Shown here: in pieces, positions 59,817 through 64,000 of the stretch | Layout: each line of letters begins with the position of its first letter | How positions within the stretch are numbered: the first letter of the stretch is position 1 | NCBI GenBank assembly: GCA_038534135.1 | Contig: JBCAXJ010000019.1 | Span: 1-64,000 of the forward strand | DNA from: Thermohalobaculum sp038534135 | GTDB lineage: Bacteria; Pseudomonadota; Alphaproteobacteria; Rhodobacterales; Rhodobacteraceae | Direction of reading: 5' to 3' | Length of the DNA: 64,000 nt | Notes under the pieces: generated by a model | Database searches by the model: none | What the model saw: only the letters and a program-made list of their open reading frames with translations | What the model was told of the DNA's origin: nothing | Position numbers and translations under genes: made by a program

Positions 59817-62054
59817 TCAGGCGTCGTCGAGTGCCTTGAGGATCCGGGGCGGTGACATCGGCAGCTCGGTCAGGCGCACACCAGCCGCGTTGGATACCGC
59901 ATTTGCGATGGCGGCGAGCGGTGGACAGATCGATGTCTCACCGACGCCGCGCACGCCGTACGGGTGGCCGGGGTTCGGCACCTCGACAATCTCGGTGTCG
60001 ATCATCGGCAGGTCAGACGCCACGGGGATACGGTAGTCGAGGAACCCGGCGTTCTGCAGTCGCCCGTCCTCACCGTAGATGTATTCCTCGTTCAGCGCCC
60101 AGCCGATGCCCTGGGCTGCTCCGCCCTGGAACTGGCCTTCGACATAGGACGGATGGATCGCCTTGCCCGCGTCCTGGACCACGAGGTAACGCAGGATCTT
60201 GGTGGCCCCGGTTTCGGGATCGACCTCGGCGTCCACGACGTGCGTTGCGAACGACACCCCTGCCCCTTCCGGCGTCGCCTCGAAGTGACCCGAGATCGGC
60301 CCGCCGGTGCGCCCCATGGACTTGCAAAGCTTGGCAAACGGCAGCGGATCGTGCCCGCCCGCGTTCTGACCGGCGGGGATCGCCTGCCCGTCCTGCCAGT
60401 CCACGGCTTCCTCGTCGATGCACCAGATCTTGGCCGCACGCTGGCAGAGCTTCTTCTTCGCGTCGCGCGCTGCTTTGATGGTTGCCAACCCAGACGCGTA
60501 GGTGACACGGGATCCGTGCGACACGTCGTTGTAACCAAGCGAGGCTGTGTCGACGACCGTGGTGCGAATCTTCTCGTAGGGGATGCCCAGTTCCTCGGCC
60601 GCCATCAGACACATCGAGGCGCGCGAGCCGCCGATATCCGGCGTCCCGACCTGCAATGCGACCGTGCCGTCCTGGCTGAGCGACAGCGTGACCGAGGTCT
60701 CGCCGCCATGGTTGAACCAGAACCCGCACGACACGCCGCGTCCCTGGTTAGGACCAAGCGCGCTCTTGACCATCGGGTGAGCCTTGGCGGCCTCGACAGT
60801 CTCCAGCAGACCGATGCGCGGCCATTTCGGCCCGTATGACGCCTTGGTGCCTTCCTTGGCGCCGTTCTTCAGGCGTACCTCGAAAGGATCCAGTTTCAAC
60901 TGATTGCAGAGCATGTCCACGACGGACTCGACGGCGAAGCAGGCCATCGGAGAGCCCGGCGCACGGTAGGCCGCCTGTTTCGGACGGTTGCAGATCACAT
61001 CGTAGCCGACCGCCTGCACGTTCTCCAACGCATAGGGCGCGAACGCACACATCGCCGCCATGTCAACCGGCGAGCCTGGGAATGCGCCGCCCTGCATGCG
61101 CAGGATCGCCTGACCGGCCGTGATGGTACCGTCGTTCTTCATACCGATTTTGACATCGATCGAAGACGATGCGGTCGGTCCGGTCGCGCGGAACACGTCA
61201 TCGCGCGGCATGACGATCTTGACGGGGCGGTTGGTCTTGCGGCTGAGCGCGAGCGCCACCGGCTCGATGAAGACCGTGGTCTTGCCACCAAAGCCGCCGC
61301 CGATCTCGGACGCCACCACGCGCAACTGGGTCGAGTCGATGCCGAGCAGATCCGCGCAGATATTGCGCGCCACGAAGTGTCCCTGCGTGCAGCACCAAAG
61401 CTCGCCCCGGCCATCCGCGCCCAGCGAGCCCAGGCAGGCATGTGGCTCGATGTACCCCTGGTGGGTGGCGGCGGTCTTGAAGCTCTTCTCCATGACCACG
61501 TCAGCGGCGGCAAAGCCCGCATCCAGATCGCCGTGTCCGAATTCGGACCGGCTCATCACGTTGGCCGAATAGCCTTCCACCTTGATCTCGTCGTCACGAA
61601 TGATGGGAGCACCGTCCTGCATCGACGCATCAACATCCGTGACGTGCGGCAGCACGTCGTACTCCACCTTGATCAGCTTCAGCGCCTTCTTGGCGGCGTG
61701 GGCCGAGGTTGCCGCAACTGCTGCGACGGCGTGGCCGTCATAGAGCACCTTGGCGCCGGCCATGACGTTCTCGAGAACATCGGCATTTCCCCGGCTGACC
61801 TTGTCCGAGAAGTCGGCACGCGTGACGATGGCCTTTACCTCGCTCAGTGCCTCGGCAGCAGATGTATCGATCGATTTGATCACAGCATGGGCGTGCGGCG
61901 AGCGCAGGATCGCGCCGTGCAACATGCCGGGCGCAGAGATGTCCGCACCGAACATCGCCTTGCCGGTGACCTTGTCGATACCATCCGGGCGCACGGGGCG
62001 CGTGCCGACGGCGGAGAAAATACGGCTTTCGGAGTCGAATTCGTCCAGTGCCAT
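59817..62054 (-). CDS. Molybdenum hydroxylase large (molybdopterin-binding) subunit
   Basis: 745 residues; GAGGAGCC precedes ATG 62054. Xanthine dehydrogenase-family large subunit: VGTRPVRPDGIDKVTGKAMF at the start, EIGGGFGGKTTVFIEPVALA (cofactor contact), the active-site loop AAYRAPGSPMACFAVESVVD, and the catalytic Glu at about 706 in GVRGVGETSI. It lacks the CO-dehydrogenase AYRCSFR loop. It hydroxylates an aldehyde, purine or other heterocycle. Forms a complex with the 2Fe-2S and FAD subunits encoded just upstream. Confidence 0.94.
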   Translation of the reverse strand: MALDEFDSESRIFSAVGTRPVRPDGIDKVTGKAMFGADISAPGMLHGAILRSPHAHAVIKSIDTSAAEALSEVKAIVTRADFSDKVSRGNADVLENVMAGAKVLYDGHAVAAVAATSAHAAKKALKLIKVEYDVLPHVTDVDASMQDGAPIIRDDEIKVEGYSANVMSRSEFGHGDLDAGFAAADVVMEKSFKTAATHQGYIEPHACLGSLGADGRGELWCCTQGHFVARNICADLLGIDSTQLRVVASEIGGGFGGKTTVFIEPVALALSRKTNRPVKIVMPRDDVFRATGPTASSSIDVKIGMKNDGTITAGQAILRMQGGAFPGSPVDMAAMCAFAPYALENVQAVGYDVICNRPKQAAYRAPGSPMACFAVESVVDMLCNQLKLDPFEVRLKNGAKEGTKASYGPKWPRIGLLETVEAAKAHPMVKSALGPNQGRGVSCGFWFNHGGETSVTLSLSQDGTVALQVGTPDIGGSRASMCLMAAEELGIPYEKIRTTVVDTASLGYNDVSHGSRVTYASGLATIKAARDAKKKLCQRAAKIWCIDEEAVDWQDGQAIPAGQNAGGHDPLPFAKLCKSMGRTGGPISGHFEATPEGAGVSFATHVVDAEVDPETGATKILRYLVVQDAGKAIHPSYVEGQFQGGAAQGIGWALNEEYIYGEDGRLQNAGFLDYRIPVASDLPMIDTEIVEVPNPGHPYGVRGVGETSICPPLAAIANAVSNAAGVRLTELPMSPPRILKALDDA

Positions 62055-62057
62055 GGA

Positions 62058-62534
62058 TCAGGCTCCTCTCATCTCGGCGGCTGCATCCTGCACCGCGCGT
62101 ACAATCTTGTCGTATCCGGTGCAGCGGCAGAGATTGCCTGCCAGCCAGTACCGGATCTCGGTCTCGGTCGGGTCTGGGTTGCGCTCCAGCAGGTTTTTCG
62201 CGGTCACCAGAATACCGGGCGTGCAGATCCCGCATTGCAGTGCTGCGTGTTCCAGGAACTTGCGCTGCAGCGGGTGCAGATCTTCGCCGTGCGCGACGCC
62301 TTCGATCGTCTCGATTTCACGCCCCTGCGCCTCGGCCCCCAGCATCAGGCAGGAACAGACAGCACGGCCATCGACCACCACGGAGCACGCCCCGCAATCG
62401 CCGGTACCGCAGCCCTCCTTGGCGCCCGTCAGACCGAGCCGGTCGCGCAGCACGTCCAGCAGGCTCTCATCGGCATCGCAGAGGAACTCGGTCTCGTCCC
62501 CGTTGATGTTCGTCGTGATGTGCATCTTGCCCAT
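62058..62534 (-). CDS. Molybdenum hydroxylase 2Fe-2S subunit
   Basis: 158 residues. Two 2Fe-2S sites: the plant-ferredoxin-type cluster at Cys42, 47, 50 and 62 (GCGTGDCGACSVVVDG...CSC) and the second at QCGICTPG and LCRCTGY. It carries electrons from the molybdenum centre to FAD. It stops 3 bp before the large-subunit gene and starts 3 bp after the FAD-subunit gene, so all three are co-translated. Confidence 0.95.
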   Translation of the reverse strand: MGKMHITTNINGDETEFLCDADESLLDVLRDRLGLTGAKEGCGTGDCGACSVVVDGRAVCSCLMLGAEAQGREIETIEGVAHGEDLHPLQRKFLEHAALQCGICTPGILVTAKNLLERNPDPTETEIRYWLAGNLCRCTGYDKIVRAVQDAAAEMRGA

Positions 62535-62537
62535 GGA

Positions 62538-63389
62538 TTATCCCTTCGCACGCTCGGCGGCTAGGCGCGCCGCGCGCACTGCCAGCACACCGGCGACCTT
62601 GGTGCGGAACTCGATGGTTCCGCGCTTGTCATTGATCGGGGAACAGGCCGCCGAGGCCGCTGCCCTGAGGTCTTCCTCTGCCGCATCCACGGTCTTGCCG
62701 ACCAGCGCTGCTCCAGCTTCTGGAACAAGTCGAGCCGTCGGAGCGACTGCTCCCAGTGCCACACGCGCTTCGGCAACCGTGTCGCCGTCCATGACCAGCG
62801 AGACGCCGGCGCCGACGACCGCGATGTCCATCTCGGTGCGCGGAATAAAACGCATGTAGGCGTCCGAGGCGTGTGCCGGACGGGCTGGCAGATAGATCGA
62901 GCCAACCATCTCGCCCCGCGCGAGCGAGGTTTTTCCGGGAGCCGTCCCGATCTCCTCGACCGGCACGTCGCGCACGCCGTTCGGGCCATGCACCCGCGCG
63001 GTTGCGGCGGCTGCGATCATCGCAGGCACCGAGTCCGCCGCAGGTGATGCGTTGCAGAGGTTCCCGCCGAGCGTGGCGCGGCTCTGGATCTGGGTCGAGC
63101 CGACAAGGCCGAGGCCCTCCACGACGCCAGGCCACGCGGCCGAGACGCCGGCATGTTCGCCCAGCATCACGCCCGGCACAGCAGCACCGACACGAAAGCC
63201 GCCGTTCTCTTCAACGATGTCGTACATGCCGGGAATGCGCTTGATATCGACAATCAGGTCTGGCTCGACCATGCCTGACTTCAGCTGCACCATCACATCG
63301 GTGCCTCCGGCCAGCACGCGGGTCACCCCGTCTTCTGCCGCCAGAAGCGCCACCGCACCGTCAACGGTGCTCGGGGCTTCAAATCTCAT
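62538..63389 (-). CDS. Molybdenum hydroxylase FAD-binding (medium) subunit
   Basis: 283 residues from ATG 63389. FAD-binding of the xanthine dehydrogenase/CoxM family: RVLAGGTDVMVQLKSG (FAD loop AGGTD) and the second motif QSRATLGGNLCNASPAADS. C-terminal CO-dehydrogenase-flavoprotein domain follows (ERPRTEMDIAVVG-like). First gene of the leftward five-gene operon. Confidence 0.94.
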   Translation of the reverse strand: MRFEAPSTVDGAVALLAAEDGVTRVLAGGTDVMVQLKSGMVEPDLIVDIKRIPGMYDIVEENGGFRVGAAVPGVMLGEHAGVSAAWPGVVEGLGLVGSTQIQSRATLGGNLCNASPAADSVPAMIAAAATARVHGPNGVRDVPVEEIGTAPGKTSLARGEMVGSIYLPARPAHASDAYMRFIPRTEMDIAVVGAGVSLVMDGDTVAEARVALGAVAPTARLVPEAGAALVGKTVDAAEEDLRAAASAACSPINDKRGTIEFRTKVAGVLAVRAARLAAERAKG

Positions 63390-63583
63390 GGAAATCCTCC
63401 GCTCTTGGCGCGCACGTTCGCCCGCCCGAATTCGCTCACAGCATTAAGACGCAAAGCCCCGGGACAGTTCAAGCGGTTTAGCGACATCGAGATGATCAAA
63501 CGCACCGCATCCCGGTCATGATGGCTGCCACGCGTCATTCCATGGTACGAAAGCTGCGCAATCATTTGGCGATTCTTCTTTAG

Positions 63584-63600
63584 TTGATACATCAATTGAT
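63584..63600. promoter_or_regulatory. Operator-like palindrome upstream of the SMP-30 gene
   Basis: TTGATACATCAATTGAT contains TTGAT-N2-ATCAA immediately followed by another TTGAT, and the overlapping palindrome ATCAATTGAT. It lies 35 bp before the ATG, in the spacer shared with the divergent molybdenum-hydroxylase operon. Binding protein unknown. Confidence 0.4.
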
Positions 63601-63634
63601 TGCACAAAAAACGAAGAATACCGGGAGGATCATC

Positions 63635-64000
63635 ATGAACAAAATACTCGCAGACGACGATACGAAAGCAGAGCACACGCGCGTTGACCGCCGGGCTTTT
63701 CTGGCCGCGGCGACCGGAATTGCGGCAACCACCGCTATGGCACCCGAAGCGTTCGCCCGCAATTTCGGACCCGGTGCCGAGCCGGTGCGCTATCCGGACC
63801 CGGACATCATTGGGCTTGACCCCCGGTTTCCCAAACTCGGTAACACGCCGATCCGGCGGCATCATCTGGGCACCCTGTGGGCCGAGGGACCTGCGTGGAA
63901 CGGCGTGGGACGATATCTGCTGTGGTCCGACATTCCCGGCGACGAACAGCTTCGCTGGACCGAGGAAGACGGCAAGGTTTCGCGCCGGTTCAGGTATCCG
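63635..64000 (+). CDS. Tat-exported SMP-30/gluconolactonase-like protein (partial, N-terminus)
   Basis: First 122 codons; runs off the window. GGGAGGATC precedes ATG 63635. The N-terminus has a twin-arginine signal: VDRRAFLAAATGIAATTAMA, then PEAFA. The mature part LGNTPIRRHHLGTLWAEGPA followed by WNGVGRYLLWSDIPGDEQLR is typical of SMP-30/gluconolactonase-family propellers (the early Glu in AEGPA is a metal ligand). Likely a periplasmic lactonase. It diverges from the molybdenum-hydroxylase operon across about 245 bp. Confidence 0.88.
   Translation, partial: MNKILADDDTKAEHTRVDRRAFLAAATGIAATTAMAPEAFARNFGPGAEPVRYPDPDIIGLDPRFPKLGNTPIRRHHLGTLWAEGPAWNGVGRYLLWSDIPGDEQLRWTEEDGKVSRRFRYP

Overview
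The window looks like chromosome from a GC-rich marine alphaproteobacterium of the Rhodobacterales (roseobacter) type. Reasons: strong G/C third-position bias, so that most genes cast long antisense shadow frames; a tandem glycine riboswitch; TRAP transporters; many CoA-dependent and molybdenum-hydroxylase catabolic genes; the Mg-type HemB; and Crp/Fnr-type 5-4-5 palindromes. This is inference from gene content; no rRNA, tRNA or CRISPR was found to anchor it.

Layout. 1-0.1 kb: tail of an IS66-family transposase. 0.16-10.3 kb: an acyl-CoA catabolic island with enoyl-CoA hydratase, two acyl-CoA dehydrogenases, an MFS carrier, a TauD-type dioxygenase, a class III CoA-transferase, a second crotonase, an orphan molybdenum-hydroxylase large subunit and a NIPSNAP protein. 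10.3-12.4 kb: two divergent EamA-type exporters. 12.7-14.0 kb: an acidic eight-repeat protein. 14.2-19.0 kb: a leftward operon (ketopantoate-reductase family, LeuC, LeuD, HAD dehalogenase-like, tartrate/D-malate dehydrogenase-like). 19.1-30.1 kb: rightward genes, including an epoxide-hydrolase-like enzyme, a TPR protein, a GT17-like glycosyltransferase, and a tightly overlapping 2-hydroxyacid dehydrogenase / enoyl-CoA hydratase / CoA-ester lyase / HAD / amidohydrolase / lipoprotein set. 30.2-36.7 kb: an orphan PstB-type ATPase behind an FNR-type box, a YbdK-type ligase, a four-gene methyltransferase/isomerase/2H-phosphoesterase set, and icd. 37-44.3 kb: a Crp/Fnr regulator facing a degenerate receiver-kinase protein, HlyIII, gpt, a BMP-type binding protein, a glycine riboswitch with dadA, and hemB. 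44.4-54.2 kb: a probable esterase pseudoenzyme, a DUF4331 protein, an M20 peptidase, a sorbosone-dehydrogenase-type protein, a HisC-like aminotransferase, an SDR/DUF1330 pair divergent from a LysR gene, and an LpxR-like protein. 54.5-58.3 kb: a complete TRAP transporter. 59.1-63.4 kb: a complete three-subunit molybdenum hydroxylase with a MoaD-like sulfur carrier and a GFA protein. The window ends inside a Tat-exported SMP-30/gluconolactonase-like gene.

Most of the window is accessory heterotroph metabolism: import of small acids, CoA activation, dehydrogenation and hydration, C-C cleavage, molybdenum-dependent hydroxylation. Housekeeping genes (icd, hemB, gpt, possibly leuCD) are scattered among these. 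No single new defence-like or mobile system stands out. The strongest leads are the repeat protein, the esterase pseudoenzyme, the FNR-type boxes at pstB and at the crp-like gene, the riboswitch-dadA pairing, the orphan and the MoaD-linked molybdenum hydroxylases, and a recurring palindromic repeat in operon spacers.
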